Part shown: positions 42,802-52,145 of the stretch, one piece after another
Layout of the letters: every line of letters begins with the position of its first letter
Position numbering within the stretch: position 1 is the first letter of the stretch
Source: Bin87 sp965232895
GTDB taxonomy: Bacteria; Chloroflexota; Dehalococcoidia; Lucifugimonadales; UBA3495
DNA: 64,000 bases
Direction: 5' to 3'
Assembly (NCBI GenBank): GCA_965232895.1
Contig: OZ247430.1
Coordinates: 3,162,001 to 3,226,000 of the forward strand
Made by a program: the position numbers and the translations under genes
Notes under the pieces: model-generated
What the model was told of the DNA's origin: nothing
The model's input: the letters and a program-made list of their open reading frames with translations, nothing else
Database searches by the model: none

Positions 42802-44321
42802 TCGGCGACGCGTTCGCCGATCATGATTGTGGTGCAGTTGGTGTTGGCCCTGATGACGTCCGGCATCACCGAGGCGTCGGCGACGCGCAGGGACTCGATG
42901 CCGTGGACTCGGCAGTGCTGGTCGACCACCGCCATGGGGTCGCTGTCCGGTCCCAATTTGCAGGTGCCGGAGAGGTGCTGGCCGATGCAGACCTCGCGCA
43001 GCATCCAGTTGTCCAGTGTTTGGTCGGACTCCAAATCCGCCTCGGTGGGCGAGATCAGACCGTCGTAGATGTTGCGGAATTGCTCGTGATCCAACAGGCG
43101 GATGACGATGCGAACCGCCTCACGCATGCGCTCCCGATCCCAGTCAGCCTCCAGGTAACGACAGTCGATGTGGGGCTGAACGTCGGGGTCGGTGGACTGA
43201 AGGGTCAGCTCGCCGGCGCTTTCCGCAAGTTCCATCATGCAGGTTACGCGGATGCCCTCGTTGTCGTAGGGATCGCCTCCCAGCGGCGTCGAGAATGACG
43301 AGGGGAAAATCTGCATGTCGTTGCGGGCATCGGAACCACTGGCGGTGTAACGCAACACGGTCTGGATGCGCGGCGCGTCGGGATCCAGCGGGAAGTCGTC
43401 CTTCACCTTGACCCGAACCGGCACCAGGGGATGGTCGCGGAGGTTCTTGCCCACCCCCGGCAAATCCTTGACCACGGGTATGCCCAGGGCGCGCAATTCC
43501 TCGGCCGGGCCGACGCCGGACAGCATCAGCAGTTGCGGCGAGGCGATGGCTCCAGCGCACAGGACGATCTGCTCCGCCTCGATCTGGAAGGTTTCGCCCC
43601 CGCTCTCTACCTGAACGCCGACCGCCCGTTGCCCTTCGAAGAGGATCCGATGAACCCGGACGTTGGCGCGTATGGTCAGGTTGAGGCGATGACGGTTGGG
43701 GTTCACGTAGGTCAACGCGGTGCTCATGCGCACCCCGTTGGGGTTGTTCATCGGAAAGGGGCCGACGCCGGTGGAATCGGGATGGTTGTGATCATAGACC
43801 TCGGCGTACCCGGCGTTGGTGCAGGCCTGGACGAAGGCTTCCTGCAGGGGCAGCCAGTTCTCCCTCCGGTGGCGCCGCACGGGGATTGGACCGTCGAAGC
43901 CATGGAAGTCGTCGGTGATGTCGGTATCGGTTTCCTGCTTCCGAAAGTAAGGGAGAACATTGATGTAGCTCCACTCGTCGTTGCCCCAGGAAGCCCAGCG
44001 GTCATAGTCCTCGGGGACGCCGCGCAGGAACACCTGCCCGTTGATGGCGCTGGTCCCGCCGACCACCCGCCCGCGCGGGACGTTCACCGGCTCGGTCTGC
44101 AAGGGCGTTCCGGTGCCGACGAAGGACCAGTTGTGCGGGGCGCCCATTTCGGAGGCGCGGGGAGCGTAGCCGAACTTGAGATCGTCGGGCGTCTGCTCCA
44201 GGTCGGGATAGTCGGGACCCGCTTCCAGCAAAAGGACGGAGCGCGAGGGATCCTCGGACAGACGGGTTGCCATGGTGCCGCCGGCGGAACCGGCCCCAAT
44301 CACGATGACGTCATATTTCAT
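42780..44321 (-). CDS. GMC family FAD-dependent oxidoreductase (copy 1)
   Basis: 513 residues. GAGSAGG at 9-15 binds FAD; RVVGGTSAINGQVFLRGVPEDYD and GAIASPQLLMLSGVGP are the two GMC signatures; the active-site His is in GQHLSGTCK and the second catalytic residue in IRANTNCTT. Similar to choline and alcohol dehydrogenases; the alcohol substrate is unknown. It is overlapped by the SulP gene downstream. A close paralogue is at 49219, with an NHL-DUF1501-DUF1800 set between. Confidence 0.94.
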   Translation of the reverse strand: MKYDVIVIGAGSAGGTMATRLSEDPSRSVLLLEAGPDYPDLEQTPDDLKFGYAPRASEMGAPHNWSFVGTGTPLQTEPVNVPRGRVVGGTSAINGQVFLRGVPEDYDRWASWGNDEWSYINVLPYFRKQETDTDITDDFHGFDGPIPVRRHRRENWLPLQEAFVQACTNAGYAEVYDHNHPDSTGVGPFPMNNPNGVRMSTALTYVNPNRHRLNLTIRANVRVHRILFEGQRAVGVQVESGGETFQIEAEQIVLCAGAIASPQLLMLSGVGPAEELRALGIPVVKDLPGVGKNLRDHPLVPVRVKVKDDFPLDPDAPRIQTVLRYTASGSDARNDMQIFPSSFSTPLGGDPYDNEGIRVTCMMELAESAGELTLQSTDPDVQPHIDCRYLEADWDRERMREAVRIVIRLLDHEQFRNIYDGLISPTEADLESDQTLDNWMLREVCIGQHLSGTCKLGPDSDPMAVVDQHCRVHGIESLRVADASVMPDVIRANTNCTTIMIGERVAEWIRSGR

Positions 44322-44369
44322 TCTGACACTCCTTACCCGATAATCATCATTCCGGCCCCGATTACCGTC

Positions 44370-44389
44370 ATTCCGGCGAAAGCCGGAAT
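44370..44389. repeat. REP-like palindrome
   Basis: ATTCCGGC-GAAA-GCCGGAAT preceded by CCGTC and followed by CCAGG, the same element as the pair at 40949-41043. It sits between the isochorismatase-like gene and the GMC gene. Confidence 0.7.
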
Positions 44390-44412
44390 CCAGGGGCTCA
44401 TGGTCAACCTAT

Positions 44413-44892
44413 CTAGATAGCAGCCAGGAACTCATTAGTGGTCATCACCGTTCCCTGGCGCGGGTAGACCTTCTCGGTGAGCACCCGGTGCACCTCGGGA
44501 TCACCGTCAGAACAGGCGTCGGACAGCACGATGAAGCTGTAATTGATGTCCACCGCCCAGCGCACCGAAGACAGTACGCAACCGCTGGTCGCCACGCCCA
44601 TGATGACCAGGTTGTCTCGTCCCATCTCGCGCAGGGTAACGTCCAGGGCCGTGGTTGAGAAAGGACCCGGGCGAACCTTGGTGATGACCATTTCCCCGTC
44701 TGCCGGAGTGACGCCTGCGTGGAGTTCGACGTCGGGAGCGTACTCGGCAAACGGCCCGCCGCGATGCACCACGTATATTACCGGGATGCCGGCCGCCCGG
44801 GCGCCAGCCAGAGCCCTGGCCGCGTTTTCGACAACGGCCGCAGGTTCCGTGGCCACATTCGCAATGATGCGCTGCTGGAAATCCATGATCAA
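44413..44892 (-). CDS. Isochorismatase-family cysteine hydrolase, N-terminus uncertain
   Basis: 159 residues when read from the TTG at 44892 (TTG-ATC-ATG-GAT). The catalytic triad is visible: Asp in LIMDFQ, Lys in VITKVRPGPFS, Cys in MGVATSGCVLSS. It hydrolyses an amide or vinyl ether. The better start, ATG 44936 with GGGAGGG close upstream, is in another frame and stops after 15 codons (MTQQATRIDADAPPF); a one-base shift would join MTQQATRIDAD to TAVLIMDFQ. So the gene either uses TTG or is frameshifted at its 5' end. Confidence 0.8.
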   Translation of the reverse strand: MIMDFQQRIIANVATEPAAVVENAARALAGARAAGIPVIYVVHRGGPFAEYAPDVELHAGVTPADGEMVITKVRPGPFSTTALDVTLREMGRDNLVIMGVATSGCVLSSVRWAVDINYSFIVLSDACSDGDPEVHRVLTEKVYPRQGTVMTTNEFLAAI

Positions 44893-45064
44893 AACGGCGG
44901 TGCGTCAGCGTCGATACGGGTCGCTTGCTGGGTCATAATCTCCCTCCCCTCGAGAGGCCACTGGGATTGTTGGTTCAGCCGTATTATAGCGTCGCCAGGC
45001 GGAGTGGACCGAGCATTGGCGCGCACATTAGCGCGTTGACGACGCGCCGATGCCAGAAAAAACA

Positions 45065-45090
45065 CAGGGGCGAATCATCATTCACCCCTG
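45065..45090. terminator. Hairpin downstream of NHL gene
   Basis: CAGGGGCGAAT and ATTCACCCCTG form an 11-bp stem with one C-A mismatch and a CATC loop, just past the stop of the minus-strand NHL gene. It belongs to the AGGGGCGAAT palindrome family also seen at 52070-52093. Confidence 0.55.
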
Positions 45091-45115
45091 CATGGATATT
45101 GGTCGCGCGACCTGG

Positions 45116-46114
45116 CTACAGGTTCAGCGGGTGTTCCTCGTAGTCTTTGACCTTGTCGTACACCTGGATGCGGTGACGGTTGGCCTCGAGGACGAAGATG
45201 CGGTCGTTTTCGTCAACCCGAACCGACACCGGGCGGCGGAAGCGCCATTCAGGTTCCAGATCCACCCGCCGGCGCGCCTTGACGATGTCCGGGTTGGCGT
45301 CGATATAGGTCTGGGTCCAGGGGGAAGGCTGCTGGGCATCACCCACCAGCGACGTGATGAACCGTCCGTCCGAAGCGTACACCTGCAGACGGTGGTTGCC
45401 CCAATCGGTAACGTAAACATCGCCCTCGGAATCTACCGCGACGCCGGTGGGACCGCGCAGGTCGCCAACGCCAGAGGTCGGAGAGGCCTCAAACTTCTGC
45501 ACGAAGTTGCCGTCGGCGTCGAACTTTTGCACGCGGTTGTTCTTCCAGTCGGCCACGTATATGCCGCCGGCATCGTCCAGGCACAGGCCCCAAGGCAGGT
45601 CGAACTTGCCATCGCCATCGCCGTGCTTGCCAAACGAGCCGAGGTGCTTTCCATCTTTGGTGAACTTCTGAACCCGATGGTTCTGGCTGTCCACGACCAA
45701 CACGTTCCCGTCGGAGTCGAAAGCCATACCACAGGGGCCGTTCAGCTGCCCCTTGTCGTCCCCACCCTCGCCCCAGGAAGCCAGGAACGCTCCCTCGGGG
45801 TCGAAGACGGACACGCGGTTCAGGAAGTCATCGGATGCGTAGACGTTGCCGTCGTCGTCCAGCGCAATGGAGCGCGGCCAGACGAACTGCCCGTCTCCAC
45901 GTCCGAAGGCGCCGAACTGCCCGAGGAACTGGTGATCCAGGGTCACGCGGCTTACGCGCTGCCCCAACTCCTCAGCGCCGCGGTTGAGCACGTACATCGT
46001 GTCGCCCGCCAGCGCGAAATCCTGCGGCGACCAGAAACCCTGACCCGACATGCCGTACATGCCGATGCAATAGCTGTAGTCAAACACCCGGCCGGCGGCC
46101 ACTGTGGTTAGCAT
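45116..46114 (-). CDS. NHL-repeat beta-propeller protein (cassette 1)
   Basis: 332 residues from ATG 46114; the frame continues upstream without support. Repeated blades include WPRSIALDDDGNVYASDDFLNRVSVFD, GPCGMAFDSDGNVLVVDSQNHRVQKF and GPTGVAVDSEGDVYVTDWGNHRLQVY, the NHL pattern. No signal peptide and no catalytic PAL motif residues that I can pick out, so probably a binding or scaffold protein. It lies 32 bases after the DUF1501 gene, and a paralogue at 61453 has the same partner. Confidence 0.87.
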   Translation of the reverse strand: MLTTVAAGRVFDYSYCIGMYGMSGQGFWSPQDFALAGDTMYVLNRGAEELGQRVSRVTLDHQFLGQFGAFGRGDGQFVWPRSIALDDDGNVYASDDFLNRVSVFDPEGAFLASWGEGGDDKGQLNGPCGMAFDSDGNVLVVDSQNHRVQKFTKDGKHLGSFGKHGDGDGKFDLPWGLCLDDAGGIYVADWKNNRVQKFDADGNFVQKFEASPTSGVGDLRGPTGVAVDSEGDVYVTDWGNHRLQVYASDGRFITSLVGDAQQPSPWTQTYIDANPDIVKARRRVDLEPEWRFRRPVSVRVDENDRIFVLEANRHRIQVYDKVKDYEEHPLNL

Positions 46115-46146
46115 GGCAAACCTCCCTCGCCTTGTGCGGCAGCTCC

Positions 46147-47274
46147 CTACACGAAGTCCAGCTGCTCGAAGTTTCCGCCAACAATGGGCACCGAGTCCAG
46201 GCCCAGCCACTTTTCGATAACGGTGGCGTAGAGCCCACGGAAGTCGTAGTTGGGCTCAAGGTCGCCCTGGGTGAGGTCCTCGGGCCGCAGGGAAGGATAG
46301 GCGCTGTAATGGCCACCCTTGACCTGGTTGCCAATCACGAAGGCCGCTCCGCCGGCGCCGTGGTCAGTTCCCGTCCCGTTATCGCGGACGCGGCGGCCGA
46401 ACTCGGTGAAGAGCACCATGATGAGGTTGTCACCGGCGTCGTGCTCGGAAAGGTCATCGAAGAAATCGCCGATGGCGGCAGACATGTCGGTCCACAGCTT
46501 GGTGTGCATTGGCGGCTGGTTGAAGTGGGAGTCGAAGCTGCCGTGCTGGGTGTAGAACAACTGCGTGCCCAGGTCTGCCAGGTAAACCTGCGCGATGTCG
46601 CGAAGGTACTTGGCGATGGGAGTGTCCGCGTACTCGACGGTGGACGAGTACTGCTCCGGGGCGGAGCGCACGATATCGGCGCCCTTGAGGGCGTCCCGCC
46701 CGGTTTGGCCCAGGTAGTCCATCACCGCGCCCGTGCCGACGGTGGGGGAATACATGCGGGCGAACCGGTCCAGCAACTGGTCACGCTCAGCCTCGACGGG
46801 CACGCTGGACAGCACTCCGTAGGACTCCAGGCTGGACACTGACGTGACCGGCGTGCCGCGCAGCGCCAATGCCCGGGGCAGCCCCTGTCCGAAGTTGACG
46901 CCCTTGAGGACGTTTTCACCCGTGGGATCGAGATCGCGGATTACACGGCCGGCCCAGCCTTCGGTTCCCACGACGTCCGGCTCGCAGGTGTGCCAGATGT
47001 CCATGGAGCGGAAGTGGGAGCGCGGGGAATTCTCGTAGCCGATGCCGTGGACGATGGCCACTTTGCCCTCATCCCACAGCTGCTTGATACGGCCCATCTG
47101 GGGATTGAAACCCAGCTCATCATTGATCGGGATCACCTTATCGGCGGGGATACCGACTTTCGGGCGCGCGTCGTGGTAGTGCCCGTTGGTGTAGGGAATG
47201 ATCGTGTTCAGGTAGTCGTTGGCTCCGGTCATCTGCAGGACCACCACCACCGGGTCTTTCGTCGTAGTTGTCAT
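46147..47274 (-). CDS. DUF1501 protein (cassette 1)
   Basis: 375 residues. KDPVVVVLQMTGANDYLNTIIPY, GIGYENSPRSHFRSMDIWHT, FDSHFNQPPMHTKLW and VLFTEFGRRVRDNGTGTDHGAG are conserved DUF1501 blocks of an alkaline-phosphatase/sulfatase-like fold. Most DUF1501 proteins start with a Tat signal peptide; here the domain begins at once after MTTTTKDP, so this one appears cytoplasmic. It is encoded between DUF1800 and NHL genes. Function unknown. Confidence 0.9.
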   Translation of the reverse strand: MTTTTKDPVVVVLQMTGANDYLNTIIPYTNGHYHDARPKVGIPADKVIPINDELGFNPQMGRIKQLWDEGKVAIVHGIGYENSPRSHFRSMDIWHTCEPDVVGTEGWAGRVIRDLDPTGENVLKGVNFGQGLPRALALRGTPVTSVSSLESYGVLSSVPVEAERDQLLDRFARMYSPTVGTGAVMDYLGQTGRDALKGADIVRSAPEQYSSTVEYADTPIAKYLRDIAQVYLADLGTQLFYTQHGSFDSHFNQPPMHTKLWTDMSAAIGDFFDDLSEHDAGDNLIMVLFTEFGRRVRDNGTGTDHGAGGAAFVIGNQVKGGHYSAYPSLRPEDLTQGDLEPNYDFRGLYATVIEKWLGLDSVPIVGGNFEQLDFV

Positions 47275-47343
47275 GTTGTTCCTCCGTGCGCGGCCAGGCA
47301 GCTATCTCGTCGCCCGGCCCGACCGATTGCCGATGGTAGTGGA

Positions 47344-48747
47344 TTAAGCGAACTGGAAATCTCGCGAGGCCGCGATCAGGGCCAGCATCACGCCTACCCG
47401 TTTTTCGGAGTGCGCGATGTCATCCTGGGTGTCCCACCGCAGTTCGCCCTCGCTGCGGGCCTGGTCGAGCAACTCGGCCCGCGTGCCGTCGCTGACTTCC
47501 AGCGGGCCCACGAGTTCAAGGCAAGCTTCTACCAGCTCATCGGGACCCAGGTTCCCTCTGTCCCGCAGTGTGCTCACCATTGACCGAACGCCCGGCAGCG
47601 ACACGTCGCCGAGCAGGCCGGCGGCGAAGTTAACGCGACGCACCAGCGCGCCGCCGTCGATCCACTCGCTTCCGGTGTGCCAGCTCTCGACGCTGGGCGG
47701 GTTCAGCAGTTCCTGACCCTGGTAATTGCATTCGAAAGCCAGCGAGTTGAAACCGGGGCGCGGCTGGTTGAAGTTGCCGGCCAGGCGGGCGGTGCTGATG
47801 ACCAACTCCGCCGGACTCTTGACCCGGCTGAACCGCGCCTGCTTGAAGAAATCGGAGTTGAAAAGGACGCGGAGCATGAAGCCGATGTCGCCGTCAGATT
47901 CGTTGTAGGCCGCAACCAGCTGATCAATGGCGTCAGGATCGTTGGGCGGCGTGATGTTCCAGCTCGGAACCTGGGGCTCGTCGGCAACGAAGAAGTTGTA
48001 GAGGTGCCGGGACAGGAAGCGGGCAGTGGCCGACTGCTCAACCACGAGGTTGATGATGTCCTGTCCGTTGAAGTTCCCGGTGTGGCCCAGGAAGGTCTTC
48101 TCCCCGTCGTCGTGGTCCTCGGGACGGTACTCGAAATTCCAGTAGAAGCGCCCCAATGGGTTGCGGGGAATCTTCGGCCCGATGGTCCAGCCGGTGAACG
48201 CGCGGCTGGCTTCCTTTATGTCTTCCTCGGAGTAGTTGCCAACCCCCATGGAGAAGAGTTCCAGCAACTCACGGCCCCAGTTCTCGTTGATGGCGCCGCG
48301 ATGGTTGCCATTGTTGTCCAGCCAGAAGATCATGGCGGGGTTCTGCGCCAGTTCCAGCAGGATCTCTCGGAACTTCCCGAGGCCACAACGCCGGAACATG
48401 GCGATCTGCTGGGTCAACTCCGGCGGGTTGTCCACCTTGGAATTACCCGTGGCGAAAAGCTGGTGCCAGAACAGGGCCATCTTCTCTTCCAGCGGCCGCT
48501 CGGTGTTGATCATGCGGTAAACCCAATCCGCCTGGTTGAGCGGCGGTCCCAAAGCGCCTTCGTACCCGGGCATGAACCGGTACAGCAGTTCTTCGTCCAC
48601 CGGCTCGAATTGCTCGGGATTGAGCAGGTCTTCCACCGCAGCTTCGTACCCGCGCCCGGCTTTGTCCACCAACTCGTCGTGGGTCGCACCGAATCCGGCT
48701 CTCCGCATCAGATGACCCATCAACGCAATGTCTTCGCGATTCGCCAT
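47344..48747 (-). CDS. DUF1800 protein (cassette 1)
   Basis: 467 residues from ATG 48747, with GGGAGGG upstream. HLMRRAGFGATHDELVDKAGRGYEAAVEDLL, KMALFWHQLFATGNSKV, NENWGRELLELFSMGVGNYSEEDI and RHLYNFFVADE are the DUF1800 pattern. No signal peptide. DUF1800 and DUF1501 genes are paired in many bacteria; the pair's role is unknown. The final residues (LALIAASRDFQFA) close the domain. Confidence 0.9.
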   Translation of the reverse strand: MANREDIALMGHLMRRAGFGATHDELVDKAGRGYEAAVEDLLNPEQFEPVDEELLYRFMPGYEGALGPPLNQADWVYRMINTERPLEEKMALFWHQLFATGNSKVDNPPELTQQIAMFRRCGLGKFREILLELAQNPAMIFWLDNNGNHRGAINENWGRELLELFSMGVGNYSEEDIKEASRAFTGWTIGPKIPRNPLGRFYWNFEYRPEDHDDGEKTFLGHTGNFNGQDIINLVVEQSATARFLSRHLYNFFVADEPQVPSWNITPPNDPDAIDQLVAAYNESDGDIGFMLRVLFNSDFFKQARFSRVKSPAELVISTARLAGNFNQPRPGFNSLAFECNYQGQELLNPPSVESWHTGSEWIDGGALVRRVNFAAGLLGDVSLPGVRSMVSTLRDRGNLGPDELVEACLELVGPLEVSDGTRAELLDQARSEGELRWDTQDDIAHSEKRVGVMLALIAASRDFQFA

Positions 48748-48912
48748 GACTGTCCCTCCCACAGAGGAAGATTAGATCGCTCACGCAGGGACTAAAGAGT
48801 CCCGATAGCTATGCAGCAATACTACGTATCGCAGGATTCGATGTCAAGGAAAACGCTTTGGCGCCGGCCTTCGCCGTCGAATGCCGTAACCATCACCTTA
48901 GACAGCACACCA

Positions 48913-49128
48913 TCAACCGTCCGCTAGCGGTCGTTTCCAGTAATAGTAAACGAAGCAATCGGTGGGATTTTGCGGGATGAAGAGGGGCATCGCGGATACC
49001 AGCTCCCACCCCGCGGCGCCGCGTTCGTTCAAAAACGCCTCGTCAACGGCGTCGACGTTCATCGGGCCATTCCCGAAGAAACCTCCGGATCTGATGGGCA
49101 TCTTGTCAACCCAGTATTCCCACTTCAT
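48913..49128 (-). CDS. DUF4177-like small protein
   Basis: 71 residues starting MKWEYWVDKM (ATG 49128; GGAG just upstream). VDAVDEAFLNERGAAGWELVSAMPLF and the end YYYWKRPLADG are the DUF4177 pattern (leading W-EY, then a G--GWELV turn, then a lysine-arginine strand). Function unknown. It sits between GMC copy 2 and the DUF1800 gene. Confidence 0.72.
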   Translation of the reverse strand: MKWEYWVDKMPIRSGGFFGNGPMNVDAVDEAFLNERGAAGWELVSAMPLFIPQNPTDCFVYYYWKRPLADG

Positions 49129-49218
49129 GTACTCGCAGTCTCCTTGACTGATTTCAAACGAGACGCCCGCCGCGTCAGGCCACGGGCGGGCGTTCCGCAA
49201 ATGCGTTGCGACCCGCAG

Positions 49219-50763
49219 TTACTGCCCCGTTTTGACCCAGTCGGCGCAGCGTTCGCCGATCATGATCGTGGTGCAGTTGGTGTTGGCGCGGATGACATTG
49301 GGCATTACGGAGGCGTCAGCCACCTTGATCCCCTCCAAACCGTGGATGTTCAGATGCTGGTCAACCACGGCCATGGGGTCGCTGGACGGCCCGATCTTGC
49401 ACGTGCCGGAAGCATGGGTGGTGTTGAACACCGTCTGCCGCATCCAGCGGTCCAGCGACTCGTCCGACGCGAGGTCCTCCGCTGACGGTTGAATGACGTG
49501 ATCGACGATGGGGCCAAAAGCGTCGTTTTCCAGCAGGCTCACGCTGAGTCGGACGGCCTCGCGGAGCCGTTCGCGGTCGCGCTCCAGCTCAAGGTAACGA
49601 TAGTTCAATGACGGCTGCACTGAGGGATCGTTAGCGGAGAGCCGCACCTCCCCCGCTCCGTCGGCCAGCTCCAGGATGCACTGGATGCGCACGCCGCCGG
49701 TCTCGAAAGGATCCGCGCCGCCGATGGGCGTGGAGAACGATGACGCCATGATCTGCATGTCGTTGCGGTCCGGTGAGCCGCTCGCCGTGTAACGCAGCGC
49801 GGTCTGGGTGCGCGGCGCAAGGGGATCCTGCTCGTGGTCGTCCCGCACCTGGCAGATGACGGCCACAATCGGATGATCCCGCAGGTTCTGACCCACGCCA
49901 GGGAGTTCGTGAACCACGGGGATGCCCATTTCGCGCAGGTGGTCCGCCGGACCCACGCCCGACAACATGAGCAGCTGCGGTGAGGCCATGGCGCCCGCGG
50001 ACAGCACGATCTGATTGGCTTCCACCTGGTAAACGTCACCGCCGCTTTCCACTTCCACGCCCACGGCGCGTTTGCCCTCAAACAGGACGCGGCGCACGAT
50101 TACGTTGGAGCGCACCGTCAGGTTGAGACGGTGGCGCACCGCTCTCAGAAACGTGAGGGCAGTGCTCATGCGAACCCCCTCGGGGTTGTTCATGGGAATG
50201 GGGCCCACGCCGCCCGAATCGGGGCTGTTCATATCCGCGTCTTCAGGGTAGCCGGCCTCGATACAGGACTGCACGAAGGCCTTCTGGAAAGGCAGCCATT
50301 CCTGGCGCGAAAACCGGCGTACCGGAATGGGCCCCTCCGAACCATGGAAGTCGTCACTGATGTCCAGGTCGGTTTCCATCTTCCGGAAATACGGCAGCAC
50401 GTTGATGAAAGACCACTCGTCGTTGCCCTCGGAGGCCCAACCGTCGTAGTCCTCGGGAACCCCCCGCAGCAACACCTGGCCGTTGATGGCGCTGGTTCCA
50501 CCAACGACCTTGCCGCGCGGCGCTGGCAGCATCTCGGTTTGGTCCGCCGAACCCTGCGCCCACCAGGTCCAGTTGTGCGGCGCGCCCTGGGCCGAAGCGT
50601 CGGGCTTGTAGCCGTACTTCAGGTCGTCGGGATAATGCTCGTATTCGGGATAGTCAGGCCCGGCCTCCAGCAACAGGATGGAACGGTCGGGATCCTCGGC
50701 AAGCCGGGAGGCCACCACGCATCCTCCTGATCCTGCCCCAATCACTATGACGTCATACTTCAT
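49219..50763 (-). CDS. GMC family FAD-dependent oxidoreductase (copy 2)
   Basis: 514 residues, colinear with the copy at 42780. FAD motif GAGSGGC at 9-15, KVVGGTSAINGQVLLRGVPEDYD, GAMASPQLLMLSGVGP, active-site THASGTCK and IRANTNCTTIMIGER. The two differ most in residues 30-75 and 320-420, where substrate pockets form, so they probably act on different alcohols. It is the first gene of the minus-strand run leading to the NHL-DUF1501-DUF1800 cassette. Confidence 0.94.
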   Translation of the reverse strand: MKYDVIVIGAGSGGCVVASRLAEDPDRSILLLEAGPDYPEYEHYPDDLKYGYKPDASAQGAPHNWTWWAQGSADQTEMLPAPRGKVVGGTSAINGQVLLRGVPEDYDGWASEGNDEWSFINVLPYFRKMETDLDISDDFHGSEGPIPVRRFSRQEWLPFQKAFVQSCIEAGYPEDADMNSPDSGGVGPIPMNNPEGVRMSTALTFLRAVRHRLNLTVRSNVIVRRVLFEGKRAVGVEVESGGDVYQVEANQIVLSAGAMASPQLLMLSGVGPADHLREMGIPVVHELPGVGQNLRDHPIVAVICQVRDDHEQDPLAPRTQTALRYTASGSPDRNDMQIMASSFSTPIGGADPFETGGVRIQCILELADGAGEVRLSANDPSVQPSLNYRYLELERDRERLREAVRLSVSLLENDAFGPIVDHVIQPSAEDLASDESLDRWMRQTVFNTTHASGTCKIGPSSDPMAVVDQHLNIHGLEGIKVADASVMPNVIRANTNCTTIMIGERCADWVKTGQ

Positions 50764-50993
50764 GGTCTCACCTGCACTTGCCTGGTTCGGGCGCCCGATG
50801 CTCTACCGGGCCAGCATAATGGAACGCGCGGGGAATTGAAAAGGGTAAGCGCCGCCATTTGCTCGCAACGGCAATCCACCGTTCACCCACGGGCGGTGTT
50901 CTCGGAGTTGTCATTGTGGAGCTCGGATGACGTTCACCAGCGCAGGCCCTATAATTCGCCCGTGCGCCCAAACGCTGGGCCAGGGAGGAACCC

Positions 50994-52022
50994 ATGAACT
51001 TCGGAATGTTCACTGACTTTCACATTGGCGAAAACAGGACCCAGGCCGAGGCTTTCGACGAGTCTTTCGCGCAGATCGCCGACGCGGAGGCCATGGGCTT
51101 CGACACGGTGTGGCTCGCCGAGCATCACTTCAGCCCCGAGCGCGCGGTGCTCGCGTCGCCGATGGTGATCGCCAGCGCCATCGCCGCGCGCACGGAGCGG
51201 ATCCGCACCGGGCTGGCCGTGCAGGTTCTTCCGCTGACCAACCCGCTGCGGGTGGCCGAGGAAGCCGCCACCGTCGACCACATCAGCAAGGGCCGGTTCG
51301 AGTTCGGGATCGGGCGCAGTGGGCTGACCAAGTACTACCAGGGCTACAACATTCCCTACGCCGAAAGCCGCCCGCGGTTCCTCGAAGCCCTGGACATCAT
51401 CATGCAGGCATGGAACAGCGACGCGTTCTCGTACGACGGCCAGTTCCACTCCTACCAGGACGTTGCGGTGGTGCCCAAACCCTATCAGCAACCCTACCCT
51501 CCGGTGCGCGTGGCCGTGGCCGGCGAGGACACTTTCCCGCTGATCGGGAAAATGGGCCATCCCATCTTCGTGAGCGCCAACGCCGGACGGGATCAGTTGA
51601 AGGCGCGGATCGCGTCCTACGAGGAAGCGCGGGCCGCCGCCGGTCACACCGGACCGGCCGACATCGCGGTGCGCGTACCCGTGTACGCGGCCGAAACCAC
51701 CGAGCAGTCGCATTCCGAACCGGAAGCCAGCGCGATGTCGGCGATCCAATACGCAGCCAGCGAACTGGTGAAAACCGCCGCCAGCGAGGAGACGGCGGAG
51801 CGCATCCGGCGGACCGCCAACACGCCGTACTCGGATGTGCTGCAACAGCGGGTGGTGTTCGGCACGCCGGCCGAGATCGTGGAGCGGTTCAAGGGGTTTC
51901 AGGAGGACTTCGGGGCGACCGGAGTGGTGATGGAAGTCAACTACGGCGGACGGATCCCCTACGACCGGGTCAAGAACTCGCTGCGGCTGATCAGCGAGGA
52001 GGTAATGCCCCACTTCAAGTAG
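50994..52022 (+). CDS. LLM class flavin-dependent oxidoreductase
   Basis: 342 residues, luciferase-like. MNFGMFTDFHIGE, GFDTVWLAEHHFSPERAVL, IRTGLAVQVLPLTNPLRVAEEAATVDHISKGRFEFGIGRSG and PVRVAVAGEDTFPLIGKMG are the FMN-dependent group signatures. GGAGG lies 8 bases before the ATG. Different subfamily from the enzyme at 39963. Substrate unknown; monooxygenases of this type attack long-chain or sulfur compounds. Confidence 0.92.
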   Translation: MNFGMFTDFHIGENRTQAEAFDESFAQIADAEAMGFDTVWLAEHHFSPERAVLASPMVIASAIAARTERIRTGLAVQVLPLTNPLRVAEEAATVDHISKGRFEFGIGRSGLTKYYQGYNIPYAESRPRFLEALDIIMQAWNSDAFSYDGQFHSYQDVAVVPKPYQQPYPPVRVAVAGEDTFPLIGKMGHPIFVSANAGRDQLKARIASYEEARAAAGHTGPADIAVRVPVYAAETTEQSHSEPEASAMSAIQYAASELVKTAASEETAERIRRTANTPYSDVLQQRVVFGTPAEIVERFKGFQEDFGATGVVMEVNYGGRIPYDRVKNSLRLISEEVMPHFK

Positions 52023-52093
52023 GCATCGAACCTCGTGCAGGCATCGAACCTCGTGCGATTAAACAACGCAGGGGCGAATAATTATTCGCCCCT
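52021..52093. repeat. 18-bp tandem repeat and palindromic terminator
   Basis: AGGCATCGAACCTCGTGC occurs twice head to tail (52021-52038 and 52039-52056), the first copy overlapping the LLM stop codon. AGGGGCGAATAA/TTATTCGCCCCT (52070-52093) is a perfect 24-base palindrome between convergent genes, a likely bidirectional terminator and member of a repeat family. Confidence 0.7.
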
Positions 52094-52145
52094 ACTGGCT
52101 GGCCGGTAGTTCCTGCGACGCTCGGCGCTGGCTCCAGGAATCTCG

